This document shows, one piece after another, positions 13,296-24,613 of a DNA stretch of 64,000 bases. Location of the stretch: NCBI GenBank assembly GCA_027475525.1, contig JAMWFC010000077.1, forward strand, positions 868,001 through 932,000. Direction: 5' to 3'. Under the pieces are notes generated by a model, which saw only the letters and a program-made list of their open reading frames with translations, did not search any database and was not told the origin of the DNA. This stretch comes from Macrolepiota albuminosa (Eukaryota > Basidiomycota > Agaricomycetes > Agaricales > Agaricaceae). Positions within the stretch are counted from its first letter, which is position 1, and each line of letters opens with the position of its first letter. The position numbers and the translations under genes were made by a program.

Positions 13296-14669
13296 CTACA
13301 GCGCACTTGCACCTTTAGAAGAAAAACATCAACTGAACCACTCAGAATAGTAGAAAAGAGTAACGACGCACCAGTGATAATATCCACAAGTTCGTTAGTG
13401 ATAGCGGCCTGGCGACCACGATTGTACTGCATTGTGAGGGCTCCGATCATCTCTCCGGCGTTCTTAGATGCGTTGTCCATGGCATTGCGGCTAGATGAGA
13501 GCATGCGTCAGTGAAGGTTTGGCTTTGGAAACGGAAACGAGGCAAGATAATATAGGGAAGAGAAACTTTTCAACAATGGAGGTACATAGAATGAAACGAG
13601 GGGGAGATAAAGAAATGGAGAGAAAAAGAAGTTAAATATTGCAAAGAAATCGAGAGAGAGCTCAAAAAAGTAAGAAAATAAGAAGATGCAGAACGCAAAG
13701 TCAAACCGAGGGAGTGTCACGAAGAAGACAGGAGGGAGGACGTACCGAGAGCTTTGCTCGCAGGCGTGGCTCTCCGTGAGGGCAGCAAAGATGGCGTTGG
13801 CAAGAGAGAACTCGGCAAGGTCCTTGGTGGCGTCATCCTCGTTTTCATAGGTCTTGAACGCGTCTGAGTAGATTCGCTCGTGAGTAAAAGGTAGGAGGGT
13901 GAGACGAGGAAGAACACGCACTGCTCTCCTTGAGTGCCAGCTCGCCCTTAATCTCCATCGCAGCCGGCTCGTATGAGATCGCCGAAACGAACTTGTTGTA
14001 GATCAGCACAACAGAGTCGTATTTGACACCACTCTTCACAATGAGATCCGCAACACCCGCCGCATCAGCAAAAGTCGGAATGTCCCTGCCAATTTGGTTG
14101 AACGTGAGACGAATATTCTGGCCAACAGGGCGCATGAGCTGGCCCTTGGACTTGTCACCGATGATCATGACGGGGCTTTCGGGGTCGACTTGCTGACCGG
14201 GAAGGGGCGAGTCCTCGTCGTTGGAAAGAGCCCTACGAGTGGCCTTGGAGACAGCAGAATGTATACCACCGCAAAGACCCTTGTCAGAGGAAATGACGAT
14301 GAAAAGCCTGTTGGTTGCGGGGGCGTCAGATGGTGAGTGAGCGAAGACCTCTGAAGAATGATCAATTCGGAGGACCATAAATAGTTTAACCACTACTCAC
14401 CAGCATTAGCAATGCCGTATTGCTTGCCAGCCTGCATTGCGCGCTGTGCTTTTGCAAGTTTTGTAGACGCGACGACCTTCATGGACTGCAAGAACGTCAG
14501 TCAGACCCGTGTACGCGACTTTGACCTAATACGGCCGTACTTGAGTAATTTTCTGGATGTTGCGCACAGACTTGAGACGGAGCTCAATCTCGCGAAGGGT
14601 GGCCATGTTGCGTGCGCCACTGGGCGCAGCGGCCTGCGAGGCGCGGGCGAGAATCTGGCGGGCAAACAT
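13296..14669 (-). CDS. ATP3: Mitochondrial F1-ATP synthase subunit gamma
   Basis: Central rotor shaft of the F1 catalytic head, acting in the mitochondrial matrix. Exons: 14669-14541, 14485-14401, 14350-13922, 13863-13746, 13490-13372 and 13312-13296. Together they make 897 nt and 298 residues with consistent phases. The first about 21 residues ([12 protein letters not shown]...) look like a mitochondrial presequence and precede [20 protein letters not shown]. Conserved blocks follow in order: [28 protein letters not shown], then the C-terminal helix with NAMDNASKN and [19 protein letters not shown]. The last exon has only 17 nt and encodes the end of that final motif plus TAG. It is a housekeeping gene with no lesion. 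The NmrA-like gene on the same strand ends only 112 bp upstream of this start codon. Confidence 0.97.
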
Positions 14670-14781
14670 GGTGGTGATGACGGTTTTACAGATTTTAGTC
14701 GGGCACACTCGGCCTGTGTCCGTTTCCCACGCTTCAACAAAATAACATTATTAATCCAAAATTAACATTACGCTGAGCCAG

Positions 14782-16042
14782 TCACTGCCGACCAGTAAGA
14801 AGGCGTCCCAAGGTAACCTGATTCCATCCCTTCTCCCTCTTCGTTATTGCTCCATGCCGCTGTGCCGCCCAAGTTGCAAAGCTTGTCATTTCCGGATATA
14901 CCTCGCGCACAGTGGCCATCTGAATCCTGTTTTCCTCATTGTTGGGATCGATACGTGTTTGATGTACACGCTCAATATCCTGAATTCTGGGATGATATCT
15001 AGATTGAAGTGACCAATTCGTTGCAATGGTTCAAAAACCTACAGTCCTTGTGTGTGGCCGTTCATTTTTATGAGAGCACGAGCTAAGAAACCCGGGATCG
15101 ATGGTATCTCACGGCCAACGGCCGACTTGTACGCATCCTGCAGCTGAGCTGTAGTACAGATGTCGCTAACGACGAGAAGCACTTCTGAAGAATATCGTTC
15201 AGGAGTCTGTAAGCCATCACAATCAGATCAGGGGAAAGACACCAGCGATGATGTTACCTTGAAAACGGCTGCAGCAACGGAACCGATATCATCCACAGCC
15301 TATGATGATCAGAATCAAATCGATTAACCTGGCTTCAGTGATTTGGAAACATACGATAAGCTGTACAGCGGTATCAGGCTTGAGGCCGGCCTTCAAGACA
15401 CCCACCGTTACGGACCCAATAGTTCCTTGAAAGTTCTCCATAAAAAATCCAGGGCGTAAAATCCTGTGCTCGATGTGAAGACAAAGTCATGAAAAAATAA
15501 GTGAAGCGACTCACGTCCAACTCAACCCTTTGTTACCGAGTTCGCGAATATGCCGTTCAATCCTGACTTTCGCAAGCCGATCCAATGTCGAATGATCGTC
15601 ATAGCTTTCACCTCCGCGTTCGGCAGAGGAGTATATAAAGCATGAGACGCCGTATTCTAGAGCCAGGTCTGCCAGACTCTAAGCCTTTTCAATATACACT
15701 TGCTCAAAGACGCGGAAGCAGACTCACTTTTCCTTGCTTTTCCTCCCCGTCCGCATTTGCTCCAAGACCTGGAAAAGCTAAGACACAGAAAACACCCCAG
15801 ATCCCGCCCCTCTTCTTCGCATCTTCAAATATCTTTCGAATGGAGTCAGCATCATCCAAGTTTCCTTCTACAACCTGGACGTTCTCGCGTGATGACAGTT
15901 GTTTTGCCGCAGGAGACTTTGCATTCCGGGTCAATGCTAAGATATGGAACGGACTTGGCTTTGTGTCGGCCTGGATAGCAGATATTAGCGCCTTCCCTTG
16001 CTTTCCCGTTGCGCCTGTGACCAAAAGAACTTTTGCTTCCAT
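14782..16042 (-). CDS. NmrA-like NAD(P)-binding protein
   Basis: Atypical short-chain dehydrogenase-like protein with an NmrA/HSCARG-type Rossmann fold. These often act as redox-sensing regulators rather than enzymes. Exons: 16042-15728, 15678-15515, 15463-15355, 15299-15258, 15206-15043 and 14986-14782. They give 999 nt and 332 residues with phases that fit. The glycine-rich nucleotide loop VTGATGKQGKAL lies at residues 8-19. Further on are LAFPGLGANADGEEKQGK, the ILRPGFFMENF motif and DDIGSVAAAVF. The C-terminus carries KGWNQVTLGRLLTG. Phase-consistent splice sites and an intact frame make this a well supported gene. The about 1.2-kb upstream region is shared, head to head, with the DUF6533-like gene. 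Confidence 0.92.
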
Positions 16043-17242
16043 AGGACGTCAAGGAGAAGACTGTGTCGTTTATTGATATTTTTATCCCATCCTTGGTCGA
16101 CAGCAGCCGTCATGGGAGAAGTGAACAGCATAATCAATCATGATGGATCCGGCAAAATCCGTGATTTACAACCTTCAGGGCCTTAAGGCCTTAAGCTTTG
16201 TATCTGGGAGAGAGTTAAAGCTTAAGAAGTTTACCCCTACAAATATTTCCAGAAACAATATTAATCAATGATCAATCTTTCTGCTCAAACCAGAAGGCAT
16301 ATCAGGAATTTGGACCACCTCGGAGATACCAGGTTGAATTACTTCCCACAACCAAGTAGGAAGTGACCTTCACACATTCAGCAGATGCAATCGGAGGCCG
16401 AGTCCCCAATTTTGCCTCATTGTTCTCAAGGTTCGTGATGATCGTTGAAGCCACGGATATCAGAATGGGTCAATCAAGATGTCGAGATGCAAGGCTGTAG
16501 ATCTAAGGTGGAGTCAGGGGATGCCGTATATCTCTTTGCTCTCATATCGATACGTGCCGGCACTATTTTCCTTGCGAAAATAAAAGAAGAACAGAAACAC
16601 ATATCTATATCATCTCATCGTTTCCAAAACTGTATTAGTGTTGCCTCACGAGAGTAAAGCATCCATCTGCTATCAAGATGGGATGGGTTAAGATCAAGCA
16701 GAATCAAGATGTTCTGCGAATTCTGGACAGGCGGCGTGTTATGATTGTGATGGCTGAGGCATTACTCAAATAAAACTCATTACTGTGGCCGTGAGATCTG
16801 ATGACTCTGCACATAAGGACACGATTATAGAGTAACCTGAATGAATGCTTCAAGCCATGATACTCATGTAGTCGCGATGTCATCCAGTTCCGAAATCCTA
16901 TTGAAACAGCACCTCACGTCTCGACCCGCGCGGGACGATATATTTCCATCTATCAAACAAATTGATGTCACCGAAAAATCGGTGCGGAATGTTCCTATCC
17001 TATGCAGAACCAGTCTAAACCATATTAGAATAGGGTTTGTAGATCCAGGCAAATATAATATTACTTATTCTCACTCCGAGTCGTATATAAACTCCCGTGG
17101 CATCGGGATATGTCTCAACCAGACTCCTTATATTCTCTGCCTCTTCTAGTTTCTTCTCCTCTGACTCTTCTAGCTTCCTCCTTTCTTTCTTTGCTGGACA
17201 AACCAAAACATTTCGCCTAGCCCGACCTCTAGTTTGACGACA
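16043..17242. other. Shared upstream region between two divergent genes
   Basis: This region separates the NmrA-like gene (minus) from the DUF6533-like gene (plus). The right end has a TATA box at 17084 followed by a CT-rich stretch (about 17125-17198), a common arrangement in fungal promoters. No other gene is supported. Confidence 0.5.
17084..17091 (+). promoter_or_regulatory. TATA box of the DUF6533-like gene
   Basis: TATATAAA lies 152 bases upstream of the ATG at 17243. A long pyrimidine-rich leader lies between them, as often found near fungal transcription starts. Confidence 0.45.
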
Positions 17243-19189
17243 ATGGATGCACAAACGATTGAAGCGATCTTGACCAATGTCAATGACTATGCAGCGGTCC
17301 GGTACACTAATGGTGAGCTGTTACGACGGCACCGTGGCGTAAGCAGCATGACTAAATTTCTGTTAGTTGCGTTTTTGGTACGTCAACATGGCTGTGTGCC
17401 AAACGTAACTCGCGTACTCAGGATTCATTGATAGACACTTCTACTCTATGACCATATGATCACCTTCAGTGATGAGGTATGCTCCGGAAGTACATTCTCC
17501 TCCTAAAGAGCTACTAACAATTCCTACAGGTCTCAACTATTTGGAGGTAAATTAAACTTTGTGGAAACAACGAGTGCGGGAAACTAAATCCACGATCGCA
17601 GACTTCCATGGCAATTTCCAAAGATCTCATTCCTGATCAATCGATATCTTGTTCCTCCTATGCTCCTGTTGGTCTTCTTTCTCGTGCTTTGGTTCGCAGA
17701 ATACTAAAGATCGGAGCCTAGATTTGATGGGTTGAGTAAGTATCGTCTTCATGCTAATTGAGCAAAGTTAAAGTTGACCTATGCTCCAGCACCCTCGATA
17801 CATTTGGGAGAAAACGTGCGCGTGATCTTCCCTGCTCCTTTCAGCCCGTTTTAACATGAATGACACAGATGTACGCCACGACTGACGTTGAAAATCTGGA
17901 AAAAAAACCATCCTCATATCATAATTTAGCTGTGATTTTATTGGAAAATGGACTTCATGGTAATTTTTCGACTTGCCAGCCGATTAACTTTCATCTTTGA
18001 CGCAATTCAACAGGCCAACCGTACTGTCAATTACTACAGTTGATGTGATACTCATACTTCGCGTATCGGTTATATGTGAGTAGAGGCCTGAAGACTAGTC
18101 AATTACACCTGTTTATAAGTCGATTTTCTAGACGGACGAGGCAAGGTATTTTGTTTTTGACGTCTGAACAAAAGATTTCTCGTATCTCAATGTTCCTTCG
18201 AGGGAGTGATGTGCTTCCTTGTTACGTTTCTATTATGTGAGAGTGTCCAAGAGATTAATTCAATGTTTTCACCTGGTTGATGAAGAATTTCAGGCACGCT
18301 CGGGGCATGGATCAGCCTCTCTGTGATGATCATGAATGGTACTTCGTGTAAGACTTTTGAAGTAATTCTGTCTCTCTGCTCCTTGACTCAATCATTTGAC
18401 ACGTCTAGCAAGTCCTGGAGGTGAACTTTTCACTGGTTGCCTCTTCATGGCCCCGGACTATTTTTATGCTGCATGGTGATTTATCTTGTGCACATTACAT
18501 ATTGGTGTACTGATTACCAAGCTCCTAGGATACCTCCCGTTATCTTCGAGAGTTAGTAATGAATTCTCCTAAAAGCGAGAGCCATTGAACTCAATTGGGT
18601 GAAAATCGGATCAACAGCTGTTGTCATCGTCCTCACTGTTTATAAAATTTCACGAGCTGATGGTATGAGCCCAACGTGCGCTGCGTCTCTGTCTGTTTCT
18701 TTTTGCAACTTTGTAACAACATCTCGATACCACCATAGATTGACCATTCTTGCTCGAGATTCTATTGTATACTTCGCTATCATATTCGGTATGATATGTC
18801 TCAATCGTTATTCGAACTTCAGGTAACCGTCTTCAAGTCATGCTACTAAGCAATCTCTTCCTTGCTCGATTTGGGGAAGGATTTCAAGGCGCTCTTCTAA
18901 TAGCGTATGTCATTCGATCTTCTGTAAACGTCCAGTGGTTGACCCGAAGATCCCCGAAAAAGACCGTGCAGTGTTGTTGCATGCATTTCTGTATGTTGTT
19001 GATGTGTTTTGACGGGGTTATTTTTGATCCTCCTAGGTTGCAAGAATGACTTTAAATATTCGGAATTCAAGGAAGGATCTACCACCATTCGACTGCTTCA
19101 TGGAACCAGGAACAACAGAGCTTCACTATGCTTGCGTTTCTGAGCATGAGGCTTGTACAACTAGCCATGTGCCAAGTGTTGGACCATAA
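17243..19189 (+). CDS. DUF6533-like seven-helix membrane protein
   Basis: Member of a large basidiomycete-specific membrane protein family of unknown function. The start reads MDAQTIEAILTNVNDY. Exons recognised: 17243-17312, an 11-nt micro-exon 17367-17377, 17435-17476, 17530-17546 and 17602 onward. Joined, they give YTNVAFLTLLLYDHMITF, then SDEVSTIWRLPWQFPKISF and a following NRYLVPP, which is the family signature. Later exon pieces include VILILRV, GAWISLSVMIMNGTS, PDYFYAAW, IPPVIFE and a block with ILARDSIVYFAIIFG. The last exon encodes LNIRNSRKDLPPFDCF and ends with TAA at 19187-19189. Introns are about 45-60 bp and numerous; some middle exon borders I could not fix. I saw no clear lesion. 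Confidence 0.75.
17367..17377 (+). other. 11-nt micro-exon in the DUF6533-like gene
   Basis: The 11 bases are bounded by TTAG and GTACGT. They are needed to join exon 1 (phase 1) to exon 3 (phase 0), and they supply the VAFL residues of the family's first helix. Skipping them breaks the frame. Confidence 0.7.
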
Positions 19190-19654
19190 AGCCTATTAGT
19201 TGTGGGCATTGTGATACATCTTTTAGACTTGTTAGCATAGGTTCATGATACATTATCCACATGAATTGATATGTTAGAATCTATAGCCTATTTACCTGAT
19301 ATATTGCTAGAAATTAAGCTGTATTGGATTTACAAGCTATGATTTGTGCCTTTGGCACAAATTTTGTGGCTTGTTGGAGGCTTTGCCCCCCAACCTCCCC
19401 CCCCAACTAAGCCTCTACTCTAACCCCACTTTGTTCAGTTAAGGCCTTGGTTTTTCACAACTCAGTGTTTAATCCAACCAAGCCTTAGATTCAGCTTCAT
19501 TCAGTTTGATCAGACCTTTGTTTCATTAATTTACACTTTGAATCTAGTCTAAATCTTGTTTTCTATTCTAAGACTTTAATACAGCTCAAGCTTCAATTTG
19601 TTTGCTTGGTGTCTTACTTAATATTTTCATCAATTCAAAGTGTGGGAAACTTTG
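19190..19654. other. Left flank of the retrotransposon nest, diverged repeat
   Basis: AT-rich non-coding sequence. Bases about 19345-19445 resemble about 47515-47610, sharing GCACAAATTT and AACTAAGCCTCTACTCTAAC. An older repeat therefore seems to have been split or duplicated around the outer element. The TSD copy CTTTG is at 19650-19654. Confidence 0.5.
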
Positions 19655-20250
19655 TGTCAGGAGACTTCTTATTTCTTCCTTCTTTCACTCCTTATTCCTT
19701 CACTCTCCTTTCATTCATTTCCTTATTTTTTCTATCATTCTCTCATTTTGCTGTTTCTATTCTCTCAACACTATCTGTTGGTACTATTCTCAGCCTTTGA
19801 GGTGCTCTGGTTCTTTAGCTATCATTCAGACAAGTGTGGGCCCTTCAGCACCACTTCCAGACTGCTTATATAAGCCAGAGTTTGCCTTTCTGACTTCTAA
19901 AGTCCGGAGTTTTCCTGCCTTGTTTGCACAGTTGTTTGGTTAGTCAATTTTCAAGTTTTTAAGGTTTTGTTGTACTGTACAGTTGTTTCCCATGCTTCAG
20001 AAGCCCCAGAAGCATCCAACCTGGCATAGGGAATTCCTAGACTTGTTCTCTTTGGATCTCCCTCTGCCAGGTGAGTAGTTATTATGATATTGTCAGTACA
20101 GCATAGGGAATTCCTAGACTTGTTCTCTTTGGATCTCCCTCTGCCAGGTGAGTAGTTATTATGATATTGTCAGTACATACTCCAATACACTTTGGATCTC
20201 CCTCTGCCAGCTGTGTGACTGAGCCACAGCCTCTAGAAGTTGCCTTTACA
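19655..20250 (+). repeat. 5' LTR of E3
   Basis: It starts TGTCAGGAGAC and ends GCCTTTACA. At 596 bp it exceeds the 518-bp family length mainly because of an exact 77-bp tandem duplication. A TATATAA-like sequence within it (about 19867) suits an LTR promoter. Confidence 0.92.
20024..20177. repeat. Exact 77-bp tandem duplication in the E3 5' LTR
   Basis: Bases 20024-20100 and 20101-20177 are identical and adjacent. The other LTRs of this family (32313, 38366, 46730) carry the unit only once. Confidence 0.95.
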
Positions 20251-20629
20251 GCAGAACAAGTCTCTACATTTTGGTCTGGGAGCCCCCTTCAGCCTGTTTG
20301 AGCCCTCTTTTGCCCCTTTAGGTCACTCCCCCACTGAATTACTCCTTGCCCCTCTGTTGCTTCTATGACCCAACCAGCCCTCTCAGATACTCCTTTGGAT
20401 GCTTCTGCTTCTCAGGATGATGCCTGGGGTTGCTTGCTTGCTCTGGAGGCTCAGGTGCAGACTACTCAAGCTTCCCTCACCCTCCACACCACTGAACTTG
20501 CTGGATTACATCAGGCCACAGTGTAAGGGTGTGTCAATACATCTTAGTTAAAGACTGGGGTTATGCCTAAGCCTCTATTGACTGGAGCTAGAATGGTACT
20601 AGTTGACAAGAAAAAGCAAGTAGTAACAT

Positions 20630-20682
20630 GGAACTATGGTGTAATAGTAACATGAGATACAGGTTCAAGCCCTGCTAGTTCC
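20630..20682 (+). other. Truncated tRNA-like fold in the left TRIM LTR
   Basis: GGAACTA (20630-20636) pairs over all seven bases with TAGTTCC (20676-20682), like an acceptor stem. In between are an A-box-like TGGTGTAATAGT and a B-box GGTTCAAGCCC, but no anticodon arm. The same fold is in the right LTR at 21043-21095. Confidence 0.6.
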
Positions 20683-20727
20683 AGTTTTCCTGAGATTGTC
20701 GTTTCAATCCTCTGGAAGTGTTACATT

Positions 20728-20741
20728 TGGCGGAACTACAG
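20728..20741 (+). promoter_or_regulatory. Primer binding site of the TRIM element
   Basis: TGGCGGAACTACAG lies two bases after the left LTR. Its reverse complement ends TAGTTCC-G-CCA, as a tRNA 3' end would. The acceptor strand TAGTTCC equals that of the tRNA-like fold in the LTR. Confidence 0.55.
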
Positions 20742-21042
20742 TGGCTGTGCTAGCCTTGTATGTTTGCGACCAAGCCTGCATCATGATCTAGATTGATCCG
20801 CTGACATAAGGTGGCCTTTATCCTGGGACCTATAAGTCATGAAATACCAGATGCATGGTCTGTGATCAGAATAAGGTACAAGGAGGGTGCACTTGGGATC
20901 CTGAGACTTACCAAAACAAGTCTAGAGGGGAGAGTGTAAGGGTGTGTCAATACACCTTAGTTAAAGCCCAGGACTATGCCTAAGCCTATATTGACTGGAG
21001 CTAGAATGGTACTAGTTGACAAGAAAAAGCAAGTAGTAACAT

Positions 21043-21095
21043 GGGACTATGGTGTAATAGTAACATGTGATGCAGGTTCAAGCCCTGCTAGTTCC
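21043..21095 (+). other. Truncated tRNA-like fold in the right TRIM LTR
   Basis: GGGACTA pairs with TAGTTCC with one G-T wobble. The T-arm stem GCAGG/CCTGC is perfect here, while the left copy has a mismatch. A and B boxes are present and the anticodon arm is missing. Confidence 0.6.
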
Positions 21096-22235
21096 AGTTT
21101 TTCTGAGTTTGTTGGTTCAATCTTCTGGAAGTGTTACACACAGACACCATCTCCCATTCTCTTCAGGCCCTCTTAGAGTGCCTTCCTCTCACTTCTACCC
21201 TCTCCAGGCACCTCTAGTCAGGGCTGACACACCTCCAGTCCCTTGCTTTGGGGCCTCTCCCCCAGCTTATGCCAATATTCCTCACCCAGCACTCCCAAAC
21301 ACATTTAATGGTGACCAAGCAATAGGCAAGCATTTCCTGCAGTCATGAATCACCTATATTCAGCTCAGTTGTGAGGCTTTCCCCTCTGATGCTTTCAAGA
21401 TCACTTGGGCTCTTTCCTACATGAAGTCTGGACAAGCTTCAACATACACGCTATGAGTCTTTCAATGCCCTGGAGGAGTGGAGAGTTTTGGAAGTTGGGA
21501 TCAGTTTGAGAAGGAGTTTTGGACAGAGTTCTTCTCCTTGGACCCTGCTAAGGTAGCAGCCCTCACTCTCAGAGATCCTCATCAATATGGGCAGGGAAAG
21601 CGGACCTTAGATGAGTATATCAACTTCTTCAGAGCTCTTGCTGAACAGGCCTGCTATCCAGATGGTCTTCAGCTCTGTCTCACTTTCCAAGATGGCCTTC
21701 TTCCCTCTCTCATGGACCAGATCAACAGCATGGCCAAGAGATGACCTGACGACATGAGTATTGAGACCTGGTATCAGGTAGCATGTGATCAGTGGCAGCT
21801 CATGGAGTTATGATGTGAGCTCCACCATAGAACTGTCCCTTGCTCTACCTCACAGGCATCTTTTTCTGCTCATCATCCTATCCAGCCCTCTCTTCTATTT
21901 TGCGCTCCACCTCCAGCTCAGGTACCTGCAGCACATTCCCTCCCTCTCAGAGTACCTATGGATGTTGCCTCTCATCAATGTTCCTCTCTTCCTTTCCTCT
22001 GCTGTCGCTGTGGAAAGCCTGGTCACTTTGCTCAATATTGTCCTCAGGGGTTGGAGGTGCACTATCTCTCAGCCTTAGAGCAGAAAGAGCTTCTTCTTCA
22101 GCTCCTTGCTGTCCAAGACATTTGAGGAAACCCCTCCCCAGATGTACAGATTGCAACAGAACCTTTGGAGGAGTCCTTAGGTCCTGTGGAAGCTGTAGCA
22201 GAACCATTGGATGGGTCCTTTGGTTCTGCAGGGGA

Positions 22236-22242
22236 GGGTTTT
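22236..22242 (+). promoter_or_regulatory. -1 slippery heptamer at the gag-pol junction of E3
   Basis: G GGT TTT in the gag frame, one codon before the gag stop. This is the X XXY YYZ form of a -1 frameshift site, and pol lies in the -1 frame. The same site is in E1 (36992-36998). Confidence 0.65.
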
Positions 22243-22248
22243 CAATAA

Positions 22249-24388
22249 AGCAATGAATGAGTTGTATGCCTCTGCTGCCTGGTGCTAATTGGTTCACATG
22301 TCTATCAGTAGAATCTTTTAATGTATTGCTCCCTATTCCTAATTCTCTGACTAAAACTGTAAGCACCCCCTCTGATGTACAAAATACCTCCTTAGTCCAA
22401 GCCTCAGCTAAGACCTCTCCTCCTTCTCCTGTCTGATGACCATGTGTCCCAGCTTGGGAACAACACCTTCCTCATTGCTATGTTGTTGCCTCCACTTCCT
22501 CTCCCAACTCTCTGCATCTGAATGTGGAGATTGAGACAACTGACACTCAGCAGACTCAAAGCATCATAGCTCTCTTGGACAGTGGTGCAACTGGACTCTT
22601 CTTGGACACTAATTATATGGAACAACACCAGCTCACTACCTGACCCCTCTCTCACTCTATTCCAGTCTATAACATTGATGGTATGCTCAACAAAGCTGGA
22701 TCTATCTGCTCAGTGGTGGATTTAGTCCTTCATTATCAGACTCATTCTGAGCATGTTGTCTTTGCAGTCACCAGCCTAGGAAAGCAGGACATGATACTTA
22801 GGTTTTCCTGGCTGCATGATCACAACCCTGAGATTGACTGGGCCAAGGGTAAGGTGAGTATGAGCCACTGCTCTCAACAGTGTTCCACATATGCCAAGGA
22901 AGTTAGAGAGGAGCATAGAGAGTCAGTCCATGAGCATGCTGCTATCTGGGCTTGCTGAGTTGGACATCTCCCCTTCGCAGACCTTGACCTACTGAATCCT
23001 CCCCCCTTGGCATTCTCTTATAGAGATGCCCTCTATGAGGATGTTCAAGGTGTAGTAAGTGAAGCCCAGATAGAAGATGAACGCAAGGGTGAATTTGGGT
23101 GTGCTCCTGACCCAGAGTCTCCAGACAAAGCTATCAAGACAGGTGATAGGATTTATGCAACTACATTACAACCTCCACCAACTGTAGCAGAGATTAGAGC
23201 TAGCCAAACTACTTCCCAGCAGCTAGCTCAGGCATTTGCTGCTAACTCTGCTCCTAAGTGGTTCTGGGATGCAGTTCCTCATCACCTGCAAGACTTTGAG
23301 GATGTTTTCTCTAAGGCATCATTTGACTCTGGCCAGAGCATAAGCAGTGGGACTATGCGATTGAGCTTATGCCTAATGCTGAGCCCTCTAGCTGCAAGGT
23401 CTATCCTCTCTCTTTCAGAGAACAGGATGAGCTTGATGTCTTTTTGCAGGAGAATTTAGACTCTGGTTACATCTGCCCCTCAAAGTCTCCAATGGCCTCT
23501 CTAGTCTTCTTCATTAAGAAGAAGGATGGATTCCTACATCTGGTTCAGGACTATCAAGTCTTGAATGTGATGACTGTAAAGAATCACTACCCTTTACCAC
23601 TCATTTCAGAGCTTGTCAACAACTTCTGAGGTGCACACTACTTCACCAAGTTGGATGTCTGCTGGGGCTAAAACAACATGCACATCAAAGAAGGTAATGA
23701 GTGGAAGGCAGCATTCCAAACAAGTTGTAGACTCTTTGAACCTCTGGTAATGTTTTTTGGCCTCACTAATAGCCCTGCCACCTTTCAGACCATGATGAAC
23801 AACATTTTCCAAGACCTCATAGCAGAAGATGTTGTGTGTGTATACCTTGACAATATCCTCATCTATACCAAGACTTTAGATTTATCATTGTCAGATTATA
23901 TGCATTGTACTGGAACGTCTTTGCCAACACCAGCTCTATCTTAAGCCAGAGAAGTGCGAGTTTGAGCAGACTAAGGATGCATTGTACTGGAACGTCTTTG
24001 CCAACACCAGCTCTATCTTAAGCCAGAGAAGTGCGAGTTTGAGCAGACTAAGGTCAAATATCTTGGACTGATCATCTCTCATGGAATGGCTGAGATGGAC
24101 CCAGTCAGGGTGGCTGGTGTGGTGGAGTGGCCAGAGCCTAAGAACAAGAAGGAGGTTCAGGTCTTTCTGGGTTTTACCAACTTCTACTGGAGGTTTATTC
24201 AGGATTTCTTACACCATGCCTGGCCCCTCTTTGATCTCACTACTAAGGACACTCCTTGGCACTGGAACATAGCACAGCAGACAGACTTTGATGCCCTCAA
24301 ACAGACAGTCACTTCAAAGCCTGTCCTCCTATTCCCAGATGACAACTCTTCCTTCTGTGTTGAAGCCAATAGCTCAGATTTCACTACT
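22249..24388 (+). pseudogene. E3 pol, 5' half (protease, reverse transcriptase), decayed
   Basis: Homologous to E1 pol. The protease motif LDSGATGLFLD is at about 22570-22605. Recognisable reverse transcriptase parts are [31 protein letters not shown] and [12 protein letters not shown] (23840-23870). TGA and TAG replace Arg, Gln and Trp codons at many places, and a 77-bp tandem duplication at 23900-24053 shifts the frame. The gene stops at the E2 insertion (target CTACT) and continues at 43950. Confidence 0.88.
23900..24053. repeat. Exact 77-bp tandem duplication in E3 reverse transcriptase
   Basis: Bases 23900-23976 and 23977-24053 are identical and adjacent; E1 has the unit once. It falls just after the YLDN motif. 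Confidence 0.95.
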
Positions 24389-24613
24389 TGTAGCATAGTC
24401 TGCTATGTGGCATTGGCCACATAGCTTTTACTTAGTATAGTAGTCAAATATTATATTATATATAATATTAGTTATATAATTATAAATACATAGCTACCTG
24501 CTGCTTATTCAGCAGCTTATTTTGTGTTGATACTACATAGTCAATAGACCGAACTGGTCTGATTCTGTGCAGTGTAAACCTTAAGCTCTTACAACATTTA
24601 TAACTCTGTTATA
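24389..24613 (+). repeat. 5' LTR of E2
   Basis: 225 bp, starting TGTAGCATAG and ending TCTGTTATA. AT-rich with a palindromic ATATTATATATAATAT stretch (about 24450). It matches the LTR at 43729-43949 and, more distantly, 54877-55101. Confidence 0.9.

Larger units (their letters stand above)
20522..21138 (+). mobile_element. TRIM-like miniature LTR element inside E3 gag
   Basis: Two direct repeats of 204 bp (20522-20725 and 20935-21138) start TGTAAGGGTG and end GTGTTACA. They flank 209 bp of non-coding DNA. The TSD is CACAG (20517-20521 and 21139-21143). Removing the insert plus one TSD restores the gag codons. The interior starts with a primer-binding-like TGGCGGAACTA (20728-20738) and ends with a purine run AGAGGGGAGAG before the second LTR. 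With no coding capacity, it must rely on another element's enzymes. The two LTRs differ at a modest number of sites, so it is not recent. Confidence 0.9.
20365..22248 (+). pseudogene. gag of E3, decayed and split by the TRIM element
   Basis: Capsid-like protein homologous to the 421-residue gag of E1. The frame starts MTQPALSDTP and is interrupted after the codons for HQATD by the TRIM insertion (20522-21138). It then resumes through SYMKSGQAST, SFGSWDQFEKEF and a CCHC knuckle region near 21990-22050. It has several stops and frame breaks. The gag stop TAA is at 22246-22248, directly after the slippery heptamer. It can no longer make a full product. Confidence 0.85.

Noticed and set aside
20630..20683. 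Functional tRNA gene
   Set aside because: The anticodon arm is absent and the sequence is part of an LTR present twice; it is only tRNA-like.
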